Part shown: in pieces, positions 45,067 through 56,620 of the stretch | Layout: each line of letters opens with the position of its first letter | Position numbering within the stretch: position 1 is the stretch's first letter | Source: Symbiodinium natans | Taxonomy: Eukaryota > Sar > Dinophyceae > Suessiales > Symbiodiniaceae | Assembly (NCBI GenBank): GCA_905221605.1 | Contig: CAJNDS010002208.1 | Coordinates: 409,688 to 473,687 of the forward strand | DNA: 64,000 bases | Direction: 5' to 3' | The notes under the pieces: model-generated | The model's input: the letters and a program-made list of their open reading frames with translations, nothing else | What the model was told of the DNA's origin: nothing | Database searches by the model: none | Translations under genes and position numbers: made by a program

Positions 45067-48000
45067 GGAGCCCCAGACCATTGTCAAAAGCAGTCTCTCA
45101 TTGGGCCGTACTTTCGGGGTACACATTTGCAACTGAGAAAGGACCAATCCCAGCTTGAAAGACCCCATAGTACCTTCTTATGCAAACACTATACGGGAAT
45201 TTCAAAGAGACCGTGCCCACGGCATAAAATGCAAAAAAAATCGCACCAGAGAAAACACGCGTCACGGATGCAGAGACTGCCCAAGACCGCGCACCTCTCC
45301 CAAGTCCCTTTCGCATCAGGCTTTGTGCACCTACTCGACTCGTGTGGTATTCACAGCCCGAAGTGTGATGACGAAGCATGCAACTGTCGAGCTACATATC
45401 TCCCAACCCCGAGCCCTAGAGCCCAGCGCCCGGCCATACGATTGCGGCCAGCAGCATCGCGCCATTCGCCTGACAGGCAGAAAGCAAACCCAGGCCTTCT
45501 TCGGGCTTAGGTCCATGAGATCAGGCGGCTGAGCCCTTCAAGGGACCTCAAAGAGACGAGAACTGAGGGGGGTTGGAAGCAGCAGGTCCCTGCTCCGGAG
45601 AGCTTATCTGGTCAGCTCTTTAAATTTACCCAATGGGGTCGATATTTAGCATACCGCCAAGAGGACCGTTCTTTGCAGAACTGACCATGTGGCTGCACTC
45701 GGTTTTACGCAACATGTCGGAACCGAGGCGCAAGTGTCTAAAGGGATGCCTGCCACGAACCTGCGGTTCTGCGTGAGCCACTACGGTGCCCGACAGGTTG
45801 GCCGCAGCCTCTTTGAAGCTTTTTCGTAAGCACGGCTGAGATGCCAGCAAGCCTGCCAAAGCCTTAAAAGCACAAACCACTGCATAAACCCGGCTGCTAA
45901 AGCCCAAATTCGAAACCGTTGTCACTCAGCAAGGCCCTGGAATCAGAAACCGCTGTCGGTCGAAGGGATGCAAGAACACATCCGAGCGGATGGCTCTGTT
46001 TGGTATGGCGACCACACCACGCATAGCAAGGGCAGGTACAACCATACGATCTGGAACGGAAGCGCACTGAAAGATTGGCCCTACTGGCACGGCTTCCCAT
46101 GGTCTCGTTTACCCAGCGGAGCTGTGTCACTCGCACCGGGAGGATGGAAACCGGATGGCTCGGCACCAGCATCTGCTGAGCATCTGCTTGAGCATCTGCT
46201 TGCATCTTCTGCCAAAGGCTGGCACAACTGTTGCACACCTCGGCAGGGTCGCCGCTCAGACTCCCTTCTCAATGATGCTGCCGGGGCCCTGGGCTGGAGT
46301 TGCCACATAGTGCCGGGCTTTGCTGAGGGTTTGGGGGCCAGAAGATTTTCGTTCATGGCCTAGCGGCTTAGCACTTTCGAGCTTTGGGAGTTGAGTGGCT
46401 TAAGATGGCTTAAGGCTAAGGGAATATGCGATGCAGGTGTTGGGGGCTTAGGGGGGCGCGGCCAATCTTGGCGATGCTATACAGAAAAATCTTGCAGTTG
46501 CAAGGCCTGGTGCACACCTCGGTTGCAGAACACCTGTTACCTTCAGTTCGGGGTCGTACCCTGTCAGAGCTATTTGGAACTTAGCAAGCCGTCAACTCCC
46601 CTAATCAGCCTGAAATCCCGTGATGTAAGGTCTATTGCCAAGGGGCCGTGCGGTAGCGCAGTCACATCTTCGCTGGCTCGAGAAGCCGCACCTCCAGATC
46701 AACATCATGTCGCCTGGGCTGCAAGCGGTTTGGTGGAGAGGTTCATAGGGCAGCTCGGCATGCTCCCACTGGCATGGGCAGTGAGTAGTGTCTGATGCTT
46801 CCAATAACGGTCAAGAGCTTGGGAAGTCTCAAAAGGAAAATTCGCCGGGTGAGGTCCATTCTTCCTTCCGCCACTCCTTCGCCGTGACTGTGAAACCCTC
46901 AAAAAGGATCAATTCCAGCTCCCTGCACGGGGGAATCCAGGCATGCATGCGCAGCCTGTCTCGCGGCCCTTCCGTTCGTAGGCCTTGGCCCTGAGCTTTT
47001 TACGAAATTTCAATTAGGACCCCCAAGTCGGTTTACATTGCACATGCTTCCCACCCTGACTGCAAACTCTCACATGCGAAGCTTCTCGCAGCTTCTGCCC
47101 AGCGGCGAAGGCCGAACAGCCCACAGTAACGCAGGTGCCGGATCCGCAAAGTCCAGCGACGGAGGGGCCGCAAACCACTGCCGGCCTGTCTCTCACAGGA
47201 GGAGGATCCAGACTTTGAAGATGGCTGGGGAGTGACAATCAACGCAGAGAATCTTTGAGAAGGCTACATGAACATCATGAACGGGAGCTTCCATGTCTCC
47301 ACTGGAGCCCGTACGGAAGTCAAGTTCAGTCGTTAATACGATTCACGGCCCAAGCGTTCAGCGTCAATGCCAATGTCACAAGAAGACACGTATGCAATGC
47401 AGCAACCGGTCCCGACTGGATTGGCAACGCATCATGCAGCGGCTCGCACGTGAAGATCCACTGACTTCTGGGAGGTTTTGCACTTTAAAATATTCGTGAA
47501 AGGGATTCTGAACTCGAAGAGTGGCTCTTAAAGCACCCCTCAGAACCCCCTCCGCCCGCCTTGCCACTGGAAGTCCCGGCCCGCCGCCGCGCACGCGACG
47601 CTCACGGAGGAGCCCTGCCAGAGAAGCGCAAGCAGCTGAAGCTATCACTCCGACACGTAGAGCTAAGGGCCACCCCCAAGCCTTTAAAGGAGCCAGGACA
47701 GATGCTACACTGCGGCTTCCTGTGAGCTTCTAACGGTATTCCTGACAGCTGCAAATGATGATTGACATGAAAGGGCACCATGCTTCTGGCATTACTCGCC
47801 TCTAAGTTAATTAGTCTTTGCATCGGAGGCAAGGCGGCCGCATCTTGCCCAATTGGGCGCTGCCTCGAGAAAGCGCTACTTTTGGAACATTTTGCCAGGT
47901 GGACGGGCCGCTTCCTCCTGGCCATCCTCGAGGCCTCATGGTTTTGGATCCTCGAATCTCACAAAAGTGGTGAGCCTCTCGGTGCGAGGGGCGTGTCATC

Positions 48001-48138
48001 GGGGCATTCCTCGAAACTACCGTCTGTTTGGGTCCCTCACATCTTTGTCACGTGCCACAAGTCTCAACAGTCATAGGGATCGTCGGCATCGTTTCCTCGT
48101 AATTAACCGTCGTCGTTTTCACAGCTATCAGGCATGTT

Positions 48139-48156
48139 GGGGGGGGGGGGGGGGGG
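48139..48156 (+). repeat. G homopolymer run
   Basis: Eighteen consecutive G. Confidence 0.95.
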
Positions 48157-48489
48157 ATCCTCGTGACAAGTTTGCGAGACAAGTGTGGCACGCGGAGAAG
48201 TGCGGAAGACGTCCGCAGCTCCGTCGTTTTCGCATCCATAATAACAAAAATGTATCCATGGGGGACACGATGAAGTTGCTGATGACGGTGATGGTGAATG
48301 ATGAACGACGACGAGGATGGAGATGGGGATGGGGGGTGATGGGGGGTGCTGGTGAGGACGATGACTAGGAAAGGAGGGGGGAACACAGCCCCGAAGGCCA
48401 GCCACAAACCTCGGGAAGCTCTGCAAAAAGGGACTCCTTGCCTCCAGCCGCAGTGCCCAGCGCACCCCATCCTGGCTCTTGTGCTGGGT

Positions 48490-48531
48490 GAAAGAACCAG
48501 GAAAGAACCAGGAAAGAACCAGGAAAGAGCC
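48490..48531. repeat. 11-bp tandem repeat
   Basis: GAAAGAACCAG occurs three times in succession, followed by a diverged fourth copy. The unit is not a multiple of three, which argues against it being coding. Confidence 0.9.
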
Positions 48532-49451
48532 ATACACGCAGAAGAGGGGGCTCCGGCTGCTTGCAGCTTCCGTCTCCCGGCCTTCTTGGCGGGTGCCGAC
48601 CAGGCCATGGGCGCCAACTTCCGTCCTGGCACGGCTGGGGTTCTGACAAGCTCCACACAGCATCCTGCGAAGTGGAGCCGGAAAGCTGAGACACCTATCT
48701 AACTATCCTCGCGAATCCTTCCCACGGATAAATATCGCATGCGTGGTCATGGGTGCTCTTTCCCTCCGAACGCCCGAGTTAACTAAGCATGAAAACATGT
48801 GAGTACCATGAATACGGAAAGCCCAAACCCATTCATCCAAGTCTCCGCTGCCCAACCAAGCTCCAGTCGTGCCTCAGCTACAGCCCCAACCGGTTGAAGG
48901 CTCCAGTTTGTTGTTCCAAATCTAGAATCTGTAGAATCTAGACTTCTGAACCAAGTAAAGCGCTGGAGCTCAATCCGAAGCCGCGCGGCAGGAGATCCAG
49001 ATCCCCGGCGGCTTCTCGTGGTCGCCGGGCCCTGGCGAGGCCAGGAGCTGGGAAAAGTCCGTGTCCTGGCCAAGATGTTTGGTCTCACTCGCGGCAGGCC
49101 AGGCTTCGAAGGAACTCGGTCGGAACAGAAGCTACAGGCATCAACAATCAAGAGCACAGCATTAGATGCAAGAGGTCTCTCTTCGGGCCAGCTCAGCTTC
49201 CAAGCACTTAAGGCCCCCGACACACTTCCGAAAGCACCTAGTTCGGAAGCAGAGCCGGAAGTCATGCGAGCAATCAAGGGCTTGGGTTCTCTGACCCTCT
49301 ACGACTCTACCCTTTGCAAGTGCGCAACTTGTCAACGCGGCTAGGGGCAGAAGTTGGCTCGGGGATGCCATGTCGTCTGAAACATATCTGCGCCGGGCCC
49401 ATGCACTGCCAGCCTCTCATCGCGCCCTCTTCTGCATCTGGCCTACAGTTC

Positions 49452-49748
49452 CTAAACCTGAACCCGCAGCTGTCGGCTGTCAGGTCCCAGGTCCTGAGGC
49501 CAGAGGCCCAAGAGCAGCTCATCTGCCTGCTCCCAGGCTCCCCGCAGCTCCACCACCACCTGCAAAATGTCGAGATCTCTTATAAACCAGCTACTCTTAA
49601 GCATAGTTTTTGGCTTCATCTGTGTGGCCTGACCCGGAGGAGAAGGTTTGCGCGGCGGCTTGCCAGGAGCCTGGTAGGGTTCAAACATGTTGAGGGCAGG
49701 CCCACGGCCCCTCGGCTGTTGGCAGCATGCCATGCGACGCCACCCCAA
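49452..49748 (-). CDS. Possible exon(s), unknown
   Basis: The minus-strand frame is open from 49748 and ends at TAG (49452). After a possible acceptor (TTATAAGAG|AT, about 49581) it encodes LDILQVVVELRGAWEQADEL, followed by LLGLWPQDLGPDSRQLRVQ, a likely helical segment. The upstream third is Pro/Lys-rich. A GT follows the final CAG (CAG|GTTTAG), so this may be an internal exon instead of a terminus. No family is recognised. Confidence 0.3.
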   Translation of the reverse strand: MGWRRMACCQQPRGRGPALNMFEPYQAPGKPPRKPSPPGQATQMKPKTMLKSSWFIRDLDILQVVVELRGAWEQADELLLGLWPQDLGPDSRQLRVQV

Positions 49749-49815
49749 AGTCGTCCTGCTCTGGGGGAGGTGGCGCAGGACGCCAGAGCGTACAGCCAGC
49801 GTAGGCCTCCAACTG

Positions 49816-50161
49816 TCACAGCAGTGCGCTCTCTAGTCTCGATGCGCTGAGGATCTTCGCGTCTTTCGACCCTGGAAACAACGGGAATCAAAGAGAACGA
49901 CATTTTCATCAGGCCCGGTCTGATACTGCCGCTTGTGCCCGTTAGGTGCTTGTGCGCGTGCAAATACGGCATACATACCCTGAACACCACACACAACCAG
50001 AAATGCCAGGAAAGCGAGATCCGTTTGCGGGCTCCCGGCCTCTGCCTCTGCGCTCAAGTGCCGCTGCGCCGCCGACATCCTGACAGCCTCAAGACTCAAG
50101 CCAGCCGCGAACGCATAGCGGTCGGGCTCCCAATGTGTCAACTTTGAACAGCACTCTGCGT
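49816..50161 (-). CDS. Two 3' exons of a small membrane protein, unknown
   Basis: The penultimate exon (50161-49979) begins after GTGCAG|AC and ends at a canonical donor, CAGG|GTATGT. It encodes 60 residues ending in a membrane helix, DLAFLAFLVVCGVQ. The terminal exon (49871-49816) follows a pyrimidine-rich acceptor (GTTGTTTCCAG|GG) and encodes SKDAKILSASRLESALL then TGA. The junction is phase-consistent (one base carried over), and the 107-base intron has the best splice signals in this part of the window. Earlier exons were not identified. The protein is unrecognised; the C-terminus is a short cytosolic or luminal tail after the helix. Confidence 0.48.
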
Positions 50162-52195
50162 CTGCACGCCTTCGTCACAACAACAACGAAAATGTATACG
50201 CAGAATGTCCTTTTTTGAGCAACGGACTTTGGGGGCTGCCGGCAAGCATGCAACTTCTCAGAAGTCACGCAGAATGTCCTAAACCTTAAACGGCCTTAAG
50301 CCTATAGTGCATCCTACAGCATTTGAATCAACCGACCGAAGCACATCCCTGCACTGGGAGCGCAACCCATATGCCCTCCACTTTCTCGACGAACCTTGGC
50401 TCGCCGTGCCATGTGCTTCTGAACCCAAACTCAACCCTGAACTGCTCCCTACTTCCGGGCTCAGGGTTGAAAAAATGTATGCCCCAACCAAATGCCATTG
50501 CCAACTGAGAGGCAGCAGGGGATGTCCCGATGGCATCTCCGCACGCAGGAAGCGGCAGCTCCGCGCGGCAGGATCACCCAGGGCGATCCTCGGCCGTGGG
50601 AGGCTGTTGGGCCCTGAGAGGGGTTTTGAGGGGGCGCTGGAGGATTTGTCAAACACTGCAGCATGTGGCACTAAGAATGGGGTTCCAACAGGTGTTCCGC
50701 GGCCAGTTCCGCAGCTCTCGACTAGGCGCAGCCTTGCTTTGTGTCCCATCGCGCATGGGCTTCGGGGGCCACGGTCTTCATGGTAGAACAAGCATCCGAC
50801 GTGATCGCGCTCTCCCCTACATCCTGTGAACGCCGCCTGGTCGAGCGTTCTCTGCCCCGTGCACTTGTTCGAACTTTCATTTCTTGGTGCCAGAACGTTC
50901 TACTGATTCTACTGGACGGTTGCACATGTCGTGGTCTTCGGAATCACGCTTGCCTCTGGGCCCATGCTCCTTGTGAAGCGCAGCACTGCCAGTTCTTTTG
51001 GGCCCGCAGAGCGTCGTGCTTGGGAACGAAATCTTGCTGCCACCTGCATCCCGGTCTAAATCGCATTCCCACCTGCGTCCCACACATATGCTCCTCGCGA
51101 ACTGCAGAACTGCAGTCACTTGTCGACCTTGAATGGTGCTCCTGCAAGTGGTGCCTGGGATGGGCCGCCGTCGTGATGCAGTCAACTCTTTGTTGGTGGC
51201 ATGACACCACCGTGCCACCGGAAAACCGATTCTGGGCACCGGCCCGACACAGCTTCTGTCGACCGAGCGTCACCTTGCGAGCAGCGACGAGCTGCACCAG
51301 GGCCTTGTCTCAACAATTTGGAAAATCTCACATGGCCCCTTTCATATGTAGAATGCAGAGCCCCCGCCCCCCCACTCTGGAACGCTACACGATGGCACTG
51401 AAGAGTACGCTTCCAGCAACAGCTTGCGGGCGCCTCCTTCAGCAGCTTCAGCCGCGGAGGCCGCGGCAGAAAGCGGTAGAAATCCAGGATCGTGAGGCCC
51501 GAAGCCTGGAGAGATCGAAATGGGCTCCGGCGAAGCTACGTGGTCGCCGCCACTGTAGCAGGATTATGATTTCACATCGGTTGCACGTGTAGAAGGTTCA
51601 AGCCGACTGCGGAGCCTTGAAAAGCTCGGGATCGAAAATGTGCAGATTGCACAGGTTGCCGGCAATGGGCTCTAACATCAGCAGGTGATTCACATGATGG
51701 GCCTGCGAGTTCCCAGCTTCAATACTGAAGATCGAGCCGATGTTGATTCGGGACCAGACGTGGCTTCAAACAAACTCTCCAACACACACCCATCGCAGCA
51801 GAGGCGGCAGCAGATCAGCCGCGTGCTAGAAATGGGAAGGGAACACTGGAGACACTTGAGTCGGAAAGCCCTGCATCGCAGCTCACCCAAACACGCCTCA
51901 ATGGAGCTTTGGGATGTTGGAGGAAAAATAAGGCAAGGAAACCATGGAAACCCCACAACAAAGGCCCCCCCCCCTAAAGACTCTCTGAACAAGCCGTGCA
52001 GCCAGGCCCAGGGTCTGGAGAGCCTCGGAGCACCGGCTTGAAGCTGGGATTCTAAGAATCTGTAGTCTGTCAGAAGTCTGCCAAGCACAAGCTCCTCAAA
52101 AGATGCTCGCGGATTGATCAGCAAAAATTCAGGCGGAAAAAGAAATGCGTGCGCAACCCTTGGCTTGGGATTCGGGGATGAGCAAGTGAAAGGGT
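50162..52195. other. Mostly unassigned; one weak minus-strand ORF
   Basis: The minus frame 50944-51297 (about 117 codons, Cys/His-containing, stop TGA at 50944) is open, but no domain was recognised. The 283-codon plus-strand frame over the same DNA is not supported by motifs or strand. The 13-base word ACGCAGAATGTCC occurs twice (50198 and 50267). Confidence 0.25.
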
Positions 52196-52519
52196 CTATC
52201 CCATCGATTCGGATCCAGGATGAGCATGCCATGTCAGGTTTAGGGCCAAGGTTTGGGGCTGACTGGGTCCAGAGAAAAAAAAAGGTTTAAAAGGCTTTGG
52301 GGTTTGGGGGCTTTGAAATCCAAGAAGTCGGGGAATTTCCCACATCCCGACGTCGGAACCCGCCCTTGGGACCCCTGCCGCGCTTGCCACCTCGCTGCTG
52401 CTGCGGTCGAGCCTTTTTGAGGTTTGATGGTTTGCATGGGTTGGGGAGTTGTGGGTTGAGGCCTCAGGGTTTCGAAGGGCTTGGGTTTTCCCAAGCTCCA
52501 GTGTTATTCGACCGCTGCC

Positions 52520-52800
52520 CTTTGGGGCTGCACGGTTCGTTAGGTCTTGGTTCTCGAAGGCTTCGTTCCGTCCACACGGTTTCAGGAAAAGGACCAAAGC
52601 CCCCCGCCACCCCTCGACAAGTGCCGGCTTGCATGCTCTGCACACTAACACCTTGACAGATTCGAACTCTGCAGGCACGGAACTCGGAATGCCAGGCGCT
52701 GAGAGCGGCCACTTCTGCGTCACCTCAGTCAGTGGGAGGAGGCCATTCTTGACCATCAGAGAGGGCCTCCAGGGCAGTGTGGATTCGCCGCGGTCAAAGG
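52520..52800 (-). CDS. Possible exon, unknown
   Basis: This part of a longer minus-strand frame reads as ordinary protein (for example MVKNGLLPLTEVTQKWPLSA and PAEFESVKVLVCRACKPALV) with G/C-biased third positions. It is followed on its 3' side by low-complexity sequence that is unlikely to be coding. A GT donor-like site (CTGACTGAG|GTGACG) lies inside. No family is recognised. Confidence 0.2.
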
Positions 52801-53086
52801 GTCCCAAGCGGGATCACCCGCCCTGTGGGACCTGCCCGAGGAGCCGTGCACAAAAGCTCTGAAACGCCCTGGACCCCTGGGACTGCCTGAAACCCCCCTG
52901 AGACTGAGACAGCTTGGAGTGCTCGGGACAGCCCCTGACGCCCTTGAAGGTCCCACCCAAGTTGACATAGGACTTGGCTTTCCTTCATCTGCGACGCGCA
53001 CGCTACCCGCGGCGGAGGCGGCGCAGGCGCAAGCGTTTACAATTACCCCATCACTTGTCGCTCCTCGGGCTACAACTGCAATTATC

Positions 53087-53420
53087 CTATCGAGGGGGAC
53101 TTGGTCTCCAAGGGCACCCAGCAACTGACAAAAGCCGAACTGCCTGCCGTCTAAGCAGCTTCAGCAACTTGAGTGTAAGGAGAGCTATGCGGACACCGTT
53201 CCGTTGCTGTGATACAAGAGAGTTGCTGCATCGCACCTTCGCTTTTCCTTTGAATCGGTGCACTTGTCTGGCACATTTTGCATCAGACGCCGGGTCACCG
53301 GGACGGGACTCGTCTTGTGGAACATCCGAGGCCGGCGATGTCTGGAATGCGTAAACGGTAGGCATAAAACGGCTCGCGAAAGGTTTGCAGCGCTCTGTGT
53401 CTACACAGCTCCGAGGCCCG
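53087..53420 (-). CDS. Possible exon, unknown
   Basis: The minus-strand frame ends at TAG (53087) and includes PTVYAFQTSPASDVPQDESR, then a basic helix-like stretch RIALLTLKLLKLLRRQ. A second minus frame (52756-53124) overlaps its end and encodes LDRIIAVVARGATSDGVIVN, so the region may hold parts of two exons in different frames. No domain is recognised. Confidence 0.22.
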
Positions 53421-53549
53421 GGCACCTTCGGACCAGCTTGCGCCTGCAGCCCTCTGCCGACAATGGAAACGTGCGGCCATGGTATTCCGAGCTGCTGCAA
53501 ACCGAATGCGACGGAGGGCAGAAGCCCTGTATAAACGAATTCCAACGTC

Positions 53550-54680
53550 GAACTAGCTGCGGGCTAGGACCAGCAGAGCCCAAGGGACACCGCCAATTTT
53601 GGGAAGTTTTGAAGACTTGGAACACCAGGTAGCGCAACAAAATCGCTGGTCGACTCTCATTCCAGGCTTTAGCCTGGTATAAAGGGTTCGATACGGATGC
53701 TTAGGGACATCTTATTTCGCATGGTGGAACGGCAGACTGTCATGGTGGACCTGCAGCTGTGCACTCGATCGGGCCGCGCTCACATTCCATACAGGTGAGA
53801 TGAACGGCAGCCGACACGTGTCGTGCATGCCTGAGCCCGTGGGAACCTCATGCCAATGGCTCTCGCAGGACTGTACCCCTGTGGTCCCGAAAGGGGAAGT
53901 TCAGGTCACAGCATCGGCGTAATGCAGCCCGCTAGAAGCCAAAAGCCTGCACGGTTCTGAGGGCACAGGCCATCTGAAAACTCCTATCGACTACAGCTAA
54001 CGTGCTGCCCACAAGGTTGACCCCGAGCTCGGAGGGCAACAAAGCCAAGTCAGCCGTGTGAATCATGAACCCTGCCTTTGGCAATGAAACTTTCAAAGCT
54101 GCTAAAGAAAAGTCCTGCATTTTCCCATCTAGACTTCGCGTGAATGAGCTTGGATCCGTTTCGATTTTTCGTGCTGTAGTGTCTCTGCCTGGAATGCGAA
54201 GGGGTGTTGAGCAATCCTGGGCCCTGAGATCTGAGCTGAGGGTTTAGCAGAAATCGGCTGGCGCAGCCCTCCGGAGCTCGCTAATCAGGCCTGAGGGCAC
54301 AGCAGACACAAAAATGTGCACCAGCGACACCTAAGCAGGCGAATTACTGTAACGGGGGACTTGGCCTCCCGTTGCTGTACGGGGCGCCCATCTTCAAACA
54401 AGATGGCCCACCGTTCTCGAAACCATCTCCTGTGCACCGTCAGGCACCGGCTGGAGTCGTACATGGCAGCCGAGTGTGTCCAGCATGCAGCTGGGACAGA
54501 TACAGATGCGGTCGTGCGCCGCAAGGCAAGCTGCTTCTCTTGCCTATTGAGCTGGCTGGCATACCATCACGCACCAAAACGGTTCCTGACAGACCTGCAT
54601 TTGCCTCCAGGTTTCTTTGCGGCACGTCGGGCGACGCCTAGCTTTAATTCGTGGCCACGAACCGACAAAGTTCCAGCCGG
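53550..54680. other. Region downstream of the RING gene; one weak exon
   Basis: A minus-strand segment at about 54310-54480 reads RWFRERWAILFEDGRPVQQR and is followed by an AG|GTGTCG donor-like site. It may be part of the next gene in the cluster. Otherwise nothing was recognised. Confidence 0.25.
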
Positions 54681-56228
54681 TCACAGCACATCAAAGTTGG
54701 CACGGCAAATTGGACAGGCATCGGTGGACCCCTTTTCCGAAAGCCTCGGATGCAAAGTTGACTATGCTGCGCTTGCATATGCTTGCATGCTGTCGTGAAT
54801 GTGCATTCTTGGTACCAAAACTGAAAAGCTGACCCTGGCAGTGAAGGCGCGACCAACACACCATGCACCGCTCGTGGAAAACGTGCCCACATGGAAGGAC
54901 CGCGATGCTGCTCGAAGGCTCGAAGTCCTGGGAAACACTAGCTGTTTGCGGTGCACAATAGCATGCCAAGCTGTGATAAAGACTTGTTTCCCTCGACCGC
55001 ACAAGCAGAAACTGCTTCAGGCGAGCGTCCTCCATGCAGCATATGCATGTCTCGCTCCGTGCCTCGGAGGAAGGGTGTCCTAAGCCCTCGTGTTCATGGC
55101 CCTGATATTCCCTTGCTTTAGGCGATAAGAAAATCGACGGGCATACGGGCAGGCCAACAACAGTAGACAGCGAAGATGTGTTTCTGACACGGCGCACTGT
55201 TCAGGCCGATGCATGATCATGCAAGGGCTGGTTCAAATGAGGGCAGAACGAAAGAGTCGCACGATACACTTGAGACAAACACAGATCGGAAGACCAGGGT
55301 TTTCACAACATTGAGCACATCAGGATTGCGCTCCTCAGGTTACGCTACTCAGATTCCTCCTTCCCTTCCCCTCGGCCCCTCGGCCTGAAGCACTGGCGTC
55401 AAAACGGAGGCTCGGTCGGCCTGCTTGCAGCTTTGCAAGGCATGGACTGCGGCTCCAGACACGTGACGTTCAGGGCTGTCTGATGGAGGGTTGACTATCC
55501 CTCAAAGGCCGGACAAGCCGAAAAGATCGCACCTTTGATTGTCGGTTGTCTAGCATCTAAAGATCGCAATCGATAGTCGGTTCACCTTCCGGTTTGCATT
55601 GACCCAAGAAACCGTGCAACTTCAATTTCAGGCCACAGGCCCACACCAGCTTCTTTCAGCGGAGAAGGCTTCGCTCCGACATTCTGGAGCTCCAAAGACC
55701 CTGAAGACTCTAGACCTTACACAGCCTTACACACCACTAGCACACCACTTGCACCCCGAACATCTCCGAACTCTGCCCCAAAGGGTCCTTCTTCACGGAG
55801 CAATACCCAACGCTGGTGCTGCGCTTGATGTGGACGTGAAAGAACCTGGGCTGGGCTGAGAGCTCCCAAGTATTGGCTCGGCGTTAGGGTATGGAAGCGC
55901 TTCCTTGACGCCAGAATTCGCTCTGTGTGCGTGTGTGTATGTGTTTTCCTGCACGTGTCAGGTTAACACGCACTCTGCCCTTGCAAGGCAGATTCTTCTG
56001 GCTCGTTGTGGTTTAAGTTTACAATGATTACAAGTTGCCTTGAAAACCGGTCGTCTGCAGCACAAGAGAAGTGCAAAGTGCTACTACTACTACTAGCATA
56101 GCCTTGCGCAGGAGGGGTTGTTGCAATGTCCGCACTGACCTCGCGCAGTCACCTTTCGAACACAACCTCCTCAAAAGCACCCGCTGCAACTGCCGGCACA
56201 GAAGCTGAAGGGACTCCTTGTCGAGAGC
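54681..56228 (-). CDS. RING-H2 zinc-finger protein (E3 ubiquitin-ligase type), spliced, 5' end incomplete
   Basis: Five exons on the minus strand: 56228-56153, 55845-55749, 55101-55003, 54927-54854 and 54744-54681 (TGA 54683-54681). All introns are GT-AG, and all junctions are phase-consistent. Exon 3 holds the first zinc ligand pair (CICCMED), exon 4 the centre (LPCGHVFHERC) and exon 5 the last pair (ACPICRANF). Splicing gives the full C3H2C3 ligand set: 23 residues between pairs one and two, and 13 between HERC and CPIC, as usual for RING-H2. The finger sits at the extreme C-terminus, ending in DVL. Known RING-H2 proteins bind an E2 enzyme and promote ubiquitin transfer; that role is inferred from the family. 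Exons 1-2 (AFEEVVFE, FFHVHIKRSTSVGYC) match no domain. A possible ATG lies at 56420. Introns are 307, 647, 75 and 109 bases; the 647-base one may hide another exon. Confidence 0.72.
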
Positions 56229-56565
56229 CTCGAGAGAGACAGAACATGGACACGATGCAATCTGAAGCGTCAGGGGTTGAGCGAGATTACGACATACGTT
56301 TCTTTCGTACGAACTGTTCAGGTAGTTCGTGTGTCGTTTTGGCACTCTCCTCCGTTGCCAAACTCCAGAAACCTCATGCAAGCCTTTCTGTGCCGGGCAC
56401 TTTCTGCAACGGCGCCTCATGGGTACCTGCAGCCCACACTCGACTGGCCTTCCTCGGGTCAAGGTTTGCGCAGTTTCACGAATTCCAGATGTACAATCCA
56501 GATGTACAAGCACATTCGTGAAGGGATGCCGAACTCGCAAGACAGGCGTGGAAGGCGTCGTAACT

Positions 56566-56606
56566 GGGTGTGCGCATGGGTGTGTGCCTGGGTGTGTGCA
56601 TGGGTG
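56566..56606. repeat. 12-bp tandem repeat between two genes
   Basis: GGGTGTGYGCMT repeated three times plus a partial copy. It lies between the stop codon of the ten-exon gene (56621) and the RING gene, so it falls in the 3' UTR or the very short intergenic gap. Confidence 0.8.
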
Positions 56607-56620
56607 CATTTGGGAATAAG

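Larger units (their letters stand above)
44888..49451. other. No gene recognised; palindrome, repeats and G runs
   Basis: Contains the 21-base palindrome at 45046-45066, a minus-strand hydrophobic frame near 45200 (RVFSGAIFFAFYAVGTVSLK), a G run at 48139-48156, GAT/GGGGAT-rich simple sequence at 48300-48360 and an 11-bp repeat at 48490-48531. The 164-codon minus frame 48783-49277 is motif-free. No exon chain could be defended. Confidence 0.3.

Noticed and set aside
48048-48656. 202-codon minus-strand open frame
   Set aside because: It crosses an 11-bp repeat, GAT-rich simple sequence and an 18-base G run, which would not be conserved coding sequence.
50981-51025. Apparent 36-base intron in the minus frame ending at 50944
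   Set aside because: Its length is a multiple of three and the frame is open through it, so no splice is needed.
50741-51592. 283-codon plus-strand open frame
   Set aside because: No motif, no supported plus-strand gene elsewhere, and two minus-strand frames over the same bases are equally open. Length is explained by GC-rich composition.
56120-56520. 131-codon plus-strand frame beginning MSALTSRSHLSN
   Set aside because: It is the antisense shadow of the RING gene exon 56228-56153, which has proper splice sites and a matching phase.
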